Assembly: GCA_027023345.1 (NCBI GenBank)
Contig: JALVVO010000162.1
Location: 1 to 37,559 of the forward strand
Reading direction: 5' to 3'
Length of the DNA: 37,559 nucleotides
From: Thermaceae bacterium
Lineage (GTDB): Bacteria; Deinococcota; Deinococci; Deinococcales; Marinithermaceae
Position numbers and translations under genes: made by a program. This document shows positions 7,755 through 15,586 of this stretch, piece after piece. Position 1 is the first letter of the stretch. Every line of letters starts with the position of its first letter. The notes under the pieces are model-generated. The model did no database searches and was not told the origin of the DNA. It saw nothing but the letters and a program-made list of their open reading frames with translations.

Positions 7755-8925
7755 TTTCGCCCTCCTCGTCCTCGAAGGTGGGGAGGACGGGGGCGCCCTC
7801 TTCGAGCCCTTCCGGCGGGAGCCGGATCACCGGGGTGCCCGGGGAAAGGCCCGAGACCGCGGCCTGGGTCAGGTTCTGGGCCCGCTTTTCCACCACTGCG
7901 CGGTGGGCCTTGCCCTTCTCGATCGTCCAGACGTAGGTCTTGCCGCCCTTCTCGACGAGGGCTTCGAGCGGCACCACCACCGCGTCCTCGATCCGCTCGA
8001 CCTCGACGTAGGCGGTGAGCGAAAGGCCCGGCATCCCGTGGCCCGGGGGCATGGGGGCGAGCTCCACCGGGACCCAGGCGCTCTCGCCCTCGCGCTCTGG
8101 GGGAAGGATTCGTTCCACCCGGCTCGGTACAAAATGGTCTTCCTCGCCGGCGAGCTCGACCCGGGCGGGGAGCCCCTCCTTGAGCTCGGCGGCTTCGGCC
8201 TCGGGAAAGCGGGCGTAGGGGCGGACGCTCCCCTCGACCACCAGCACCGCCTCGCCCTGGGCGAGCTCCCCGGGGTGGAAGGGGAGGGCTTCGAGGACCC
8301 CCGCCGTCGGCGCGACGAGGCGGGTTTTTGCGAGGGTCTCCTTAGCTTCCTTGAGGGCCGCTTCCAGCTCGGCCCGACGGGATTTGGCCTGGGCCTCTGC
8401 GCGCTCGGCCTCGAGCTTTAGGGCTTCAAGGGCACGGTCGTTCTCGGCGAGGGCGTCCTCGGCGGCCTTTAGCTCAGTCCGGCTCGCCGCGCCGGCCTCG
8501 TAGAGCGCCCGGGTGAGGGCCAGCTTTTCGGCGAGCGCCCTTCGTTTTTCGAGCAGGGCTTGCTTTCGCGCCTTGCGGTCTGCTGCGGCGGCCCGTTGCT
8601 CGGCTTCAAAAGCCGCGAGGCGGGCCTTCGCGAGGTCGAGTCGGCGCCGGGCCTCGGCGTCCTCCAGCCTCGCGATGACCTCTCCCTTTTCCACCCGGTC
8701 GCCAGGGTTCTTTCTCACCTCGGCGACGCGGCCGCCCGCTGGAAAGGCGAGCCGGATCCGCTCGGCCCTCAAGTAGCCGTCGGCGCTCACCTCGCGGACG
8801 AAGGTGGTCTCCTTGGCCCGGGCCGCGTAGACCGGCTGGGCGCGCTCGCCGGGCTTTTTTAGGAGGCCGTAGGCGGTGGCGAGAAGGAGGACGGCGATGA
8901 AGAGCCAAAAGACGACCTTTTTCAC
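7741..8925 (-). CDS. Membrane-fusion (periplasmic adaptor) protein, HlyD/MacA type
   Basis: The product has 394 residues. The start is GTG at 8925, with GGAGG upstream and a GTGA overlap with the preceding gene. An N-terminal hydrophobic anchor at about 3-21 is followed by a lipoyl half-motif (GGRVAEVRKNPGDRVEKGEV). A long Ala/Lys/Glu/Arg-rich coiled-coil hairpin spans about 112-205. The second lipoyl half (APTAGVLEALPFHPGELAQG) and beta-barrel and membrane-proximal domains follow (about 206-385). Such adaptors bridge an inner-membrane ABC exporter and an outer-membrane channel. Its neighbours provide exactly these: TolC-like proteins before it, a MacB-type ATPase and permease after it. Confidence 0.92.
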   Translation of the reverse strand: MKKVVFWLFIAVLLLATAYGLLKKPGERAQPVYAARAKETTFVREVSADGYLRAERIRLAFPAGGRVAEVRKNPGDRVEKGEVIARLEDAEARRRLDLAKARLAAFEAEQRAAAADRKARKQALLEKRRALAEKLALTRALYEAGAASRTELKAAEDALAENDRALEALKLEAERAEAQAKSRRAELEAALKEAKETLAKTRLVAPTAGVLEALPFHPGELAQGEAVLVVEGSVRPYARFPEAEAAELKEGLPARVELAGEEDHFVPSRVERILPPEREGESAWVPVELAPMPPGHGMPGLSLTAYVEVERIEDAVVVPLEALVEKGGKTYVWTIEKGKAHRAVVEKRAQNLTQAAVSGLSPGTPVIRLPPEGLEEGAPVLPTFEDEEGENGAG

Positions 8926-9893
8926 CTTGCCCCCTCCTCCGCGAAGGGCCAGAGCGACAGCGCCACCCGGGCGAGGGCAAGTCGCGCCTGGGCGAGCTCG
9001 AGCTCGGCGCTCTTTTCCTCGAGTTCGGCCTGTAGGACCTCGATCCTGGAAGCGGTGCCCTTTTCGAGTCGGAGTTTCGCCACCTTGAGGGCCTCGGTCT
9101 TGAGGTCGAGGGCCCCGGTCTTGAGGGCGAGGTCGCCTAGGGCCGCGCGGTAATCGGCCTCTCTTTGCGAAAGCAGGTGCTCGAGCTCAGCGGCCTTGGT
9201 CCTGAGCGCCGCCTTTTCGGCTTGGTAGGCGGCCCGCCTTTTTTCGACCTCGACGCGCGGCGTGTCCGGGGTCTCGGCCGCTTGCAGGGCGCGCTCGGCG
9301 GCCTGAAGCGCGAGCTTGGCGAGCAGGTAGTCGGGATGGGCGGTGGCCGAGACGTGCTCGGGCGGCGGGATGGCTGGGACCGCCTCGGCCGTGAACGCGC
9401 CGTAGCGCTTGAGGGCGGCGTCGGCCGCCTCCAGCCGGGCGCGGGCCCTTTCCACCGCGGCTCGGGCCTCGGCCAGGGCGCTTAGGGCCCGGTCGCGCTC
9501 CGCGTTGCCGATCGCGCCCCGCTCGAAGCGGATCCGGGCGGCCTCGGCGGCGAGCTCGGCGTAGGCCAAGCGGGCCTCGGCGAGCTTAAGCGCGGCGCGG
9601 GCTAGGGGCACGGCGGCGAAGGTCTCGAGCGCCTGCTGTCGGAGGCCGAGGCGGGTTTTTCGCAGGAGGGCTTGGGCGCGCAGGGCTACGTCCTCGGCCT
9701 CGGCCCGCTCGAAGGGGGCGGCGTAGGGATCGTCCTTCAGGGCCAGCGCGCGGGCCTCGGCGGCCTTGAGCTCGGCCTCGGTCTTCAAAAGGTCGGGGCT
9801 TGCCTTTAGGTAGGCGGCCTCGAACGCCGGGTAGCCGGCGGCGAGGGCCGGCGCTAGGGCTAGGAAAACCGAGAGGATCCAGCTTCGCATCAT
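8922..9893 (-). CDS. Second TolC-like protein, short and almost purely helical
   Basis: The product has 323 residues. The ATG at 9893 has GGAGG 5 nt upstream and an ATGA overlap with the preceding gene. A signal peptide is seen at about 1-20 (ILSVFLALAPALAAG). The rest is Ala/Leu/Glu/Arg-rich helix of outer-membrane-efflux-protein style, with two halves joined near residues 175-185 (AVPAIPPPEHVSATAHPDY). It is shorter than the usual 400-500 residues. I see no clear amphipathic beta-strand pairs where the barrel of a TolC protomer should be, unlike its upstream paralogue. It may be a periplasmic helical partner rather than a channel. The family call rests on helical pattern and context. Confidence 0.7.
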   Translation of the reverse strand: MMRSWILSVFLALAPALAAGYPAFEAAYLKASPDLLKTEAELKAAEARALALKDDPYAAPFERAEAEDVALRAQALLRKTRLGLRQQALETFAAVPLARAALKLAEARLAYAELAAEAARIRFERGAIGNAERDRALSALAEARAAVERARARLEAADAALKRYGAFTAEAVPAIPPPEHVSATAHPDYLLAKLALQAAERALQAAETPDTPRVEVEKRRAAYQAEKAALRTKAAELEHLLSQREADYRAALGDLALKTGALDLKTEALKVAKLRLEKGTASRIEVLQAELEEKSAELELAQARLALARVALSLWPFAEEGAR

Positions 9894-11065
9894 CGTTCCC
9901 TCCACATGCCGTCCGCGAGGTCGAGGTAGGCCTTGACCGCTTCGATATAGGCGCCCCAGGCTTCGGCGAACCGGGCCTCGGCCAAAAACCGCGCGGCCCG
10001 TTGGTCTTCGAGCTCCAGGGCGCTGAGCAGTCCCCGTTCCTCGCGAAGACGGGCGGCTTCGAGCTTCTTCTTCGCGAGATCTAAGGCCTGCTTCGCCAGG
10101 TCCAGCCGTCGCTCCATGAGGTGCGCGCGGGCTTTGAGGGCGGAGAGCCTCCGTCTCCTTTCCCCGCCTTTTCTCTTTGCCGCGATCTCGGCCTCCCGCG
10201 CCGCCAGGCGGGCGCTTTCGGCCTCGCTCCAGGCGACGGGGTCGAGGGAGAGCCGGGCCGAGAGCTCGGCTTTCCAGGTCCCCGGGGGCTCGAGGGGGTT
10301 CTTCGGCCCGAGGGTCAGGGCGAGGCTCGGGGTTTGGGTTTCCGCCTCGAGGCGGTAGCCGAGCTCGCCCTGGTAGGAAAGCGCAAGCCCGAGGGCGAAA
10401 AGCCCCCGCTCGGCGGCCCTCGCCCGGGCCCTTTGGGCCTCGACCTCGAGCTGGAGCAGGGGGTTTGGGCGGGGAGCCGGGAGAAAAAATCGGAGGGTTT
10501 CGGGCTCGGCGGGGCCCGAAAGCCCCAGGGCTTCGGCCTCCTGGGCAGCCGACTCCCGTTCGAGCTCGGCGAGGCGGAGGTCGAGTTCGGCCTCTTCCAG
10601 GGCGCCTTTTGCCTCCTCAAAGGCGAGGGGGCCGCCCCGCAACCTCGCCGCCTCGAGCCGGAGCCGGGCGGCACTGCGCCGGGCGCGGGCCGCCTTTAGG
10701 CGCGCCTCGGCCTGCCAAAGCCCGGCGTGGGCCTTGAGGGCGCGAAGGACCCCATCCCTTTGCGCCTGGCGGAGGCGGGCCTCGGCCCTCAGGCGGCCGT
10801 TTTCGGCCTCGAGCCGGGCGGCCTCGCTGAGGTCGAGGCGGAGCCCGAGCGTCGCGGCGAGGTCTTCGCGGAGCTCGAGCCCGGCGGTTCCGGAAAGGCC
10901 GATCGCGGCGTAGCCGGCGCGTTCCTTTGCGAGCTCGGCCTGGGAAGCGAGCACCCCGAGCTCGGGCGGGCGGTAGGTGAGCGCCTCCCGGGGCCCGAAG
11001 GCGAGGGCGGGGAGGGCGAGCAGGATCGCCCAAGAAGGGGATTGAAGAAGCTTGAAGCGGCGCAT
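9890..11065 (-). CDS. TolC-family outer-membrane efflux protein
   Basis: The product has 391 residues from the ATG at 11065, 2 nt after the stop of the preceding gene. The open frame upstream overlaps that gene and is not used. A signal peptide is at about 1-23 (SPSWAILLALPALAFG). Two long helical halves rich in Ala, Glu and Arg contain strand-like segments: GLELREDLAATLGLRLDL near 60-77, and LGLALSYQGELGYRLEAE plus TWKAELSARLSLDP near 220-265. These could supply the barrel strands of a trimeric channel. It would serve as the exit duct for the MacB-type transporter of the same operon. It ends in an ATGA overlap with the second TolC-like gene. Confidence 0.75.
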   Translation of the reverse strand: MRRFKLLQSPSWAILLALPALAFGPREALTYRPPELGVLASQAELAKERAGYAAIGLSGTAGLELREDLAATLGLRLDLSEAARLEAENGRLRAEARLRQAQRDGVLRALKAHAGLWQAEARLKAARARRSAARLRLEAARLRGGPLAFEEAKGALEEAELDLRLAELERESAAQEAEALGLSGPAEPETLRFFLPAPRPNPLLQLEVEAQRARARAAERGLFALGLALSYQGELGYRLEAETQTPSLALTLGPKNPLEPPGTWKAELSARLSLDPVAWSEAESARLAAREAEIAAKRKGGERRRRLSALKARAHLMERRLDLAKQALDLAKKKLEAARLREERGLLSALELEDQRAARFLAEARFAEAWGAYIEAVKAYLDLADGMWRER

Positions 11066-11067
11066 GG

Positions 11068-11664
11068 CTACCGGAAAAGCGCGAGCATGAGGAACGCCGC
11101 TTGGATCGCCAGGTAGAGGCCGGCGGCCAACGCGGCCCGCTTCTCGGCGAAGACCCGGGTGCCGGCGTATAGGATCCAGGCACCCCAGAGGGTTCCGAGG
11201 ATCCCGCCCACGCGGCTGGCTTGCCCGTAGGTTGAGGCTCGAATGGCTGCCTCGTAACTCTTGAGCCAGTCCCGAAGCTGGTCGAACTCGGTGGGGGGAG
11301 GCGGGAGCTTGGCCTCGACGGGAACGAGCGCGGCCACGGCGAGAACCACGAGGCCGAGTACGATGCCTGGGGCGAAGGTCCAGCCGGCTAGCTCGAAGGC
11401 CCGGGGCCCAAGGCCGGTGAGGAGATGGAGGAGGAAGCCGAGTAAGCCCCAGACGGCCAGGCTTCCAACGATCACGCCGACGATTTCCCAAACCCAGTTG
11501 GGGCCGAACGCAGAGGGGCTCGGTAGCTCGCGGGTGGCGATCCTGCTCGCCAGGGTCGATACGAGACTGGCGAGAAACACGACGGAGTAGCCGAGCCAGG
11601 GCCGGGGCGGCCGTTCCTTGGTCTTTTCAAAGAACTTGGTGGGTTCTAGGAGCACTTCCGTCAT
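11068..11664 (-). CDS. Yip1-like multi-pass membrane protein
   Basis: The product has 198 residues. The ATG at 11664 has GGAGG 7 nt upstream and an ATGA overlap with the DUF4097-like gene. A much longer open frame upstream is an overlap artefact. The N-terminus MTEVLLEPTKFFEKTKERP is typical of Yip1-domain proteins (the LxxPxxxF pattern). About five hydrophobic segments follow (near 27-42, 62-83, 95-115, 152-171, 178-197). The function of bacterial Yip1-domain proteins is poorly known; membrane-linked roles are assumed. Context places it in an envelope-export operon. Confidence 0.7.
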   Translation of the reverse strand: MTEVLLEPTKFFEKTKERPPRPWLGYSVVFLASLVSTLASRIATRELPSPSAFGPNWVWEIVGVIVGSLAVWGLLGFLLHLLTGLGPRAFELAGWTFAPGIVLGLVVLAVAALVPVEAKLPPPPTEFDQLRDWLKSYEAAIRASTYGQASRVGGILGTLWGAWILYAGTRVFAEKRAALAAGLYLAIQAAFLMLALFR

Positions 11665-12485
11665 GGGCTTTCCTCCAAGTACTGAAGCTTCCCATTCAGA
11701 ATATGGACGGAGAGCAAGGGTGCTTGTTCGGGGCCGTAGGTGACCTCGACCCCTCCCGCGCCGCCGAGGCTCTTGCCGGGGAGGTGGACGCTCCCGTTGG
11801 TGACGCGGGCCTTGATCCGGAGCGGCCGCTCGGCCCGAACCTCGACGTCGCCGTTGGTGAGGTCGATCCGGGTCGGGCCCTCGGGGGCGAAGCCGGAGAG
11901 CACCACCTTGCCGTTGGTGGCGTTGATCACGGTGGCGCCGGTGGGGCGGTAGTCCTTGAGGTCCACCTCGCCGTTCGTGGCCGAAAAGACGAGGCTTTTG
12001 AGGCGGTCCTCGGCCTTGAGCTCGCCGTTCGTCACCGAGACGCGGGCTACCACCGGCTCGGGCAGGGCGAGCTCGATCCGGTAGAGGGTGCCCTTGGGCT
12101 GGCGGTGGTCCCAAAACCGTAGCTTCCCCTCCTCGACGGCGAGGTCCGGGCGCATGCGGGCGAGGGCCCGCTCGGTCCTCGCCTGGTAGCTCACGCGGAG
12201 CCGGCCGGGGCCGGGGCGGACGACGACCAGGGCGTTGGTGGCGGCGATCTCTATCGCTTCCAGCTGGGGGAGCGCTTCCTCTTTCTCCAGGGTGTAGGCG
12301 AAGCCGGCGTCGGGGGCGAGGCCGACTCGGACTTCGAAGTCGGGCCCCCAGAAGGCGAAGGCGAGCCCCGCCAGCCCGGCCACCGCCACCCCTTTGGCGG
12401 TGAGGCTCTTCGTCCGGGTGAGGGCGAGGTAGAGGCCGTAGAGCCAAAGGCCGAGGGCGAGCAGGGAGAGGATCCAGCCATCCAT
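11661..12485 (-). CDS. DUF4097-like membrane-anchored beta-repeat protein
   Basis: The product has 274 residues. The ATG at 12485 has GGAGG 8 nt upstream; a GTG three codons earlier is less well placed. Two N-terminal hydrophobic segments (about 5-22 and 31-47) precede an extracytoplasmic domain. The C-terminal half carries a ladder of TNG-centred repeats about every 20 residues: VSVTNGELKA, FSATNGEVDLKD, INATNGKVVLSG, IDLTNGDVEVRA and ARVTNGSVHLPG. This is the signature of DUF4097/LiaG-like beta-helical domains, which recur in Gram-positive envelope-stress operons. The biochemical role is unknown. It follows the ABC permease by 12 nt. Confidence 0.8.
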   Translation of the reverse strand: MDGWILSLLALGLWLYGLYLALTRTKSLTAKGVAVAGLAGLAFAFWGPDFEVRVGLAPDAGFAYTLEKEEALPQLEAIEIAATNALVVVRPGPGRLRVSYQARTERALARMRPDLAVEEGKLRFWDHRQPKGTLYRIELALPEPVVARVSVTNGELKAEDRLKSLVFSATNGEVDLKDYRPTGATVINATNGKVVLSGFAPEGPTRIDLTNGDVEVRAERPLRIKARVTNGSVHLPGKSLGGAGGVEVTYGPEQAPLLSVHILNGKLQYLEESP

Positions 12486-12497
12486 GATCCACACCTC

Positions 12498-13235
12498 CTA
12501 GAGCTCCGCCTCGTGGTAGACGCGGAGGGCGAGGAAGAGGAAGAGGGCGTAGAGGAGCAGCCCGGCGGCGATCGGCCAGACGGGCCAGGAAGCCGTGAGC
12601 ACGAAGGTGGGGAAGCCCGGGATCTCCGCGAAGAGCCAGCGGAAGTCCCCGATGAGGACCCGGGGACCGAGGTTCCAAAGGGCGTTCCCGTCCAGGTCCT
12701 CGAGGAGCTTCCCGATCCCGAAGGGAATCCCCAGAAAGACCACGGTGGCGAGGAGGCCCCCGACCCGCCCCAGCCGGTAGGCGACGTCGGTGGCCGCGGC
12801 GAGCTGCACCAGGCCGAGGAAGGGAAGGACGGCGGAGAGGCCAAGGTAGAGCCCGAATCGGAAGAGCTCGCCCGGGGCCTCGGGGTAGAACCGCCCGACG
12901 GCCAGGGCGCCGACGAGAAGGAGGCCGCCCTCGAGGTAGATCGCCCAAAAGAGGTACTCGGCGGCCTGGGCCAGGGCGTAGCGCGTGGGGCCCTTGGGGA
13001 GGAGGAAGAGCATCCCAAGCTCGCCCCGCTCGGCCCGGCGCACGTCGCGGCGGTAGAGGGAGAAGAAGAGCCCGAGCGTGCCCCAAAGCGCGCCTTGCGT
13101 AAGCCCGGCCAGGTAGAGGAGCACGGCGATCCGGTCCAGGCTAAAGGCCGTGTAAGCGACTAGGGCGAGGGCCAGGAGGACGAACAGGGCGACGCCCCGG
13201 TTCTGGGCGAGCCGCCAGCGGAGGATCGCGCTCAT
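12498..13235 (-). CDS. ABC transporter permease of the YtrA-controlled cassette
   Basis: The product has 245 residues. The ATG at 13235 has an ATGA overlap with the ATPase gene. Six hydrophobic segments can be seen, for example VALFVLLALALVAYTAFSL, GALWGTLGLFFSLY, GGLLLVGALAVG, GLYLGLSAVLPFLGLVQLAA, LLATVVFLGIPFGIG and the C-terminal PIAAGLLLYALFLFLALRVY. This matches ABC-2-type or YtrC/D-like permeases. With the 226-residue ATPase it makes a two-gene exporter or sensor module like those next to YtrA regulators. The substrate is unknown. Confidence 0.8.
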   Translation of the reverse strand: MSAILRWRLAQNRGVALFVLLALALVAYTAFSLDRIAVLLYLAGLTQGALWGTLGLFFSLYRRDVRRAERGELGMLFLLPKGPTRYALAQAAEYLFWAIYLEGGLLLVGALAVGRFYPEAPGELFRFGLYLGLSAVLPFLGLVQLAAATDVAYRLGRVGGLLATVVFLGIPFGIGKLLEDLDGNALWNLGPRVLIGDFRWLFAEIPGFPTFVLTASWPVWPIAAGLLLYALFLFLALRVYHEAEL

Positions 13236-13912
13236 GCCAGCACCTCCTTGAAGGTTTCGACCACGCTCTTGCCTTTTGCCCTTAGCTCCTCGACCTCGGC
13301 GTCGAGGACGACCTCGCCCTCCCTTAGAAAGACCGCCCGGTCGAAGATCCCCTCGGCCTCGCCGACCTCGTGGGTGGAGAGGAGGACCGCCGCGTCCTCC
13401 CGCCACTCGTGGACGAGCGCCTTCAGGATGCGGTCCCGGCTGATCAGGTCGATGCCAGCGAGGGGTTCGTCGAGGAGGTAGAGCGGCGCTCGCCGGGCCA
13501 GGGCTAGAGCGAGGTTCGCCCGGGCGCGCTGCCCCTTGCTCATCTGCCCGAAGGGGCGGTCGGGAACCTCGAGGAACCCCATCAGCCGGCGGAAACGCTC
13601 GGGGTCGAAGCTGGCGTCGGTGCCGGCGAGCAAAGCGGCGACCTCGCCGGGGCGGCGGCGTTCGGGCCAGGGATTCTGCTCGGGCAGAAAGACCGCCTCG
13701 CCGCGGGCCGCCCGGGGCGGCCGGCCGAGGAGCTGGACCTCGCCCCGGTCGGGGAGGAGCAGCCCGGCCGCGACCTTTAAGAGCGTGGTCTTGCCCGCCC
13801 CGTTTAGACCCAGGAGCCCGACCACCTGGCCCGGCTCGAGGGCGAGGCTCACCCCCTTCAGGGCCGGGGTTCGTAAGTAGCGCTTCTCGACCTCTTTAAG
13901 CTCGAGCACCAT
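13232..13912 (-). CDS. ABC transporter ATPase of the YtrA-controlled cassette
   Basis: The product has 226 residues, with ATG at 13912 and a 17-nt overlap with the gntR gene. Walker A is GLNGAGKTT near 34-42. The signature is degenerate, MSKGQRARANLALAL instead of LSGGQ, as often in YtrB/BcrA-type ATPases. Walker B is LYLLDEPLAGID and the switch is LLSTHEVGEAE. The gene order GntR-ATPase-permease is that of the Bacillus ytr cluster, which responds to cell-wall antibiotics acting on lipid II. Confidence 0.92.
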   Translation of the reverse strand: MVLELKEVEKRYLRTPALKGVSLALEPGQVVGLLGLNGAGKTTLLKVAAGLLLPDRGEVQLLGRPPRAARGEAVFLPEQNPWPERRRPGEVAALLAGTDASFDPERFRRLMGFLEVPDRPFGQMSKGQRARANLALALARRAPLYLLDEPLAGIDLISRDRILKALVHEWREDAAVLLSTHEVGEAEGIFDRAVFLREGEVVLDAEVEELRAKGKSVVETFKEVLA

Positions 13913-14273
13913 CCTCCTCCTTCACCTCCTCCAAGGCGGCCTTGGCCTCTTCGAGGCCGAGCCCCAGCGCCCGGACCTCGGCCAGGTAGCGGCGGGCCGC
14001 CCGCCGGATCCGGTCTCGCTTCAGCGCGTCCACGTCCACCTCCTCGCGCACGAAGGTGCCGAGCCCTCGGCGGGTCTCGGTGATCCCCAGCTGCTCGAGC
14101 ACCTCGAAGGCCCGGATCACGGTGTTGGGGTTGACCCGGAGCTCCTCGGCGAGGGCCCGCGCCGAGGGGAGCTTGTCGCCGGGCTCGAGCTCGCCCCGGG
14201 CCAGCGCCGCCATCACGGCGTTCGCGATCTGCTCGAAGATCGGTCCCGCCTCGGGGTCCACGTTCCAGCGCAA
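13896..14273 (-). CDS. GntR-family (YtrA subfamily) transcriptional repressor
   Basis: The product has 125 residues. The start is TTG at 14273, supported by GGAGG 5 nt upstream; no ATG is available. An N-terminal winged helix spans about residues 10-75 (PIFEQIANAVMAALARGELE, then LPSARALAEELRVNPNTVIR). A short C-terminal helical dimerisation part has no ligand-binding domain, which defines the YtrA group. It probably binds the perfect palindrome over its own promoter (14286-14309) and represses the ten-gene operon that it heads. Confidence 0.93.
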   Translation of the reverse strand: MRWNVDPEAGPIFEQIANAVMAALARGELEPGDKLPSARALAEELRVNPNTVIRAFEVLEQLGITETRRGLGTFVREEVDVDALKRDRIRRAARRYLAEVRALGLGLEEAKAALEEVKEEDGARA

Positions 14274-14285
14274 CGTTACCTCCTG

Positions 14286-14319
14286 AGTGCACTATAGCAC
14301 TAGTGCACTAGGTTTGCAA
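14286..14319 (-). promoter_or_regulatory. Promoter and YtrA-type operator of the ten-gene export operon
   Basis: The minus strand shows -35 TTGCAA (14314-14319), a 17-bp spacer and -10 TATAGT (14291-14296). A perfect inverted repeat, AGTGCACTA (14286-14294) and TAGTGCACT (14301-14309) around a 6-bp centre, covers the -10 box and much of the spacer. The predicted transcript start lies a few nt before GGAGG (14279-14283), so the leader is very short. A symmetric site over the core promoter of a GntR gene is the usual autorepression layout. Confidence 0.85.
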
Positions 14320-14349
14320 GGGAACGGCGCCACGGGGTGAGTAAGCGCG

Positions 14350-15150
14350 TCAGCCGAAGACCAGCGTGAGGAGGCCGACCAGCGCGACGTAGGGGGCGAA
14401 GAGGCGGAACTTCCCGGCCCGGAGCACCCCGAAGAGGAGGAGCATCGCCAGGTACCCGCTCAAAAAGGCGGCCGCCGCCATCGCCGCCACCGGCCCGGCG
14501 CCGACCCCCTGGGGAAGGCCGTCCTTGAGGCCGAGGAGCAAGACGCCGAGGCTCGCCGCCGCGTACATCAGAAAGGAAAGCCGGGCGGCGAGGTCGGGGG
14601 CGAGGCCGAGCCGCAAAAACGCGCTGATCGTCGTCCCCGAGCGGGAGACCCCCGGCCAGATCGCGACCGCCTGGGCGAGCCCCCCGAGGAAGGCCTCGAG
14701 GTAGCCGACCCGCTGGGGGCGGTCCTTTGCGCCGCCTTTGGGCGTGGTCCAGAGGACGAGGGCGGTGAAGAGGAGGCCGAGGGCGACGAAGAATGGGCGG
14801 TTATAGGCTTCGAAGACGTCCTTGACCAAAAGTCCCACCACCGCCGCCGGCACGCTCGCCACCGCCACCAGCCAAAAAAGCCGCCAGCCCTCCCCTTCGC
14901 GGGCCTCCTTCGAGAAGAGGCCGGCGAGGAACCCAGAAAGCGCCCGGGCGATCTCCCGCCGCATCAGGAAGAGGGCGGCGAGGAAGGTGCCGGTGTTGGT
15001 GGCGATGTCCACCCAGAGGGGTAGATTCTCGCCGCCGAAGAGGAAGCGGTCGGCGAGGACCAAGTGCCCCGAGCTCGAGACCGGCAGGAACTCGGTCAGC
15101 CCCTGGACGACGCCGAGGACGATCGCGCGAAAAAGATCCACGCCCGCCAT
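14350..15150 (-). CDS. uppP: Undecaprenyl-diphosphatase (UppP/BacA)
   Basis: The product has 266 residues, normal for the family. It dephosphorylates undecaprenyl pyrophosphate so that the lipid carrier of cell-wall synthesis is recycled; overexpression gives bacitracin resistance in other bacteria. Catalytic motifs are LTEFLPVSSSGH (18-29) and PGVSRSGTT (166-174). About eight hydrophobic helices are visible. The ATG at 15150 has no clear Shine-Dalgarno. It lies 31 nt upstream of the -35 box of the YtrA operon in the same direction, with no convincing terminator between. It starts just after the rpsI hairpin. Confidence 0.95.
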   Translation of the reverse strand: MAGVDLFRAIVLGVVQGLTEFLPVSSSGHLVLADRFLFGGENLPLWVDIATNTGTFLAALFLMRREIARALSGFLAGLFSKEAREGEGWRLFWLVAVASVPAAVVGLLVKDVFEAYNRPFFVALGLLFTALVLWTTPKGGAKDRPQRVGYLEAFLGGLAQAVAIWPGVSRSGTTISAFLRLGLAPDLAARLSFLMYAAASLGVLLLGLKDGLPQGVGAGPVAAMAAAAFLSGYLAMLLLFGVLRAGKFRLFAPYVALVGLLTLVFG

Positions 15151-15157
15151 GGTAAGC

Positions 15158-15183
15158 GAAAGGCCCCGCCCGAAGGCGGGGCC
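15158..15183 (-). terminator. Hairpin terminator after rpsI
   Basis: On the minus strand a 9-bp perfect stem GGCCCCGCC / GGCGGGGCC with a UUCG tetraloop (15162-15183) begins 16 nt after the rpsI stop. It is followed by TTTCGCTT, a weak U-tract. It also lies just before the uppP start, so uppP may depend on partial read-through. Confidence 0.6.
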
Positions 15184-15199
15184 GGTGACCTCGCGGGCT

Positions 15200-15586
15200 T
15201 TAGCGCTTCGAGTACTGCGGCGCCCGGCGGGCCTTGTGCTTGCCGTACTTCTTGCGCTCGACCACGCGGGCGTCGCGGGTGAGGAGCCCCGCGGGCTTGA
15301 GTTTCTTGCGGAACTCGGGGTTGTACTTCTCCAGCGCCCGGGCGATCCCGAGCTTGATGGCGTCGATCTGCCCGGTGGTGCCGCCGCCCTTCACGGTGAT
15401 GTAGGCGTCGAACTTGCCCATCATGTCCACGACCTTGAAGGGCTCGAGCGCGCTCACCGCCCGGATGATGCCCCGGAAGTAGTCCTCGAAGTTCTTGCCG
15501 TTGACCGTGATCTTGCCCTCGCCGGGGCGGAGGAAGACCCGGGCCACGGCGGTCTTGCGGCGTCCGGTGCCGTAGTACTGCTCCAT
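15200..15586 (-). CDS. rpsI: 30S ribosomal protein S9
   Basis: The product has 128 residues from the ATG at 15586. GGAGG stands 7 nt upstream and the A of the ATG is shared with the rplM stop (TGATG). A GTG one codon earlier is possible. Conserved blocks are [38 protein letters not shown] and the basic tail [16 protein letters not shown], whose last residues reach the ribosomal P site. The sequence closely resembles Thermus S9. It forms an operon with rplM, as in most bacteria. Confidence 0.98.
   Translation of the reverse strand: MEQYYGTGRRKTAVARVFLRPGEGKITVNGKNFEDYFRGIIRAVSALEPFKVVDMMGKFDAYITVKGGGTTGQIDAIKLGIARALEKYNPEFRKKLKPAGLLTRDARVVERKKYGKHKARRAPQYSKR

Noticed and set aside
11066-11491. 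N-terminal extension of the first TolC-like frame
   Set aside because: It overlaps the Yip1-like gene and is Arg/Pro-rich. The signal peptide begins at the ATG at 11065.
11068-13086. A very long minus-strand frame (672 codons) covering three genes
   Set aside because: Only the last 198 codons are real (Yip1-like, start 11664 with Shine-Dalgarno). The upstream part is low-complexity Arg/Pro/Gly and overlaps two well-supported genes.
14320-14349. Terminator between uppP and the YtrA operon
   Set aside because: Only a GGCGCC palindrome is present; no stem of useful length and no U-tract.
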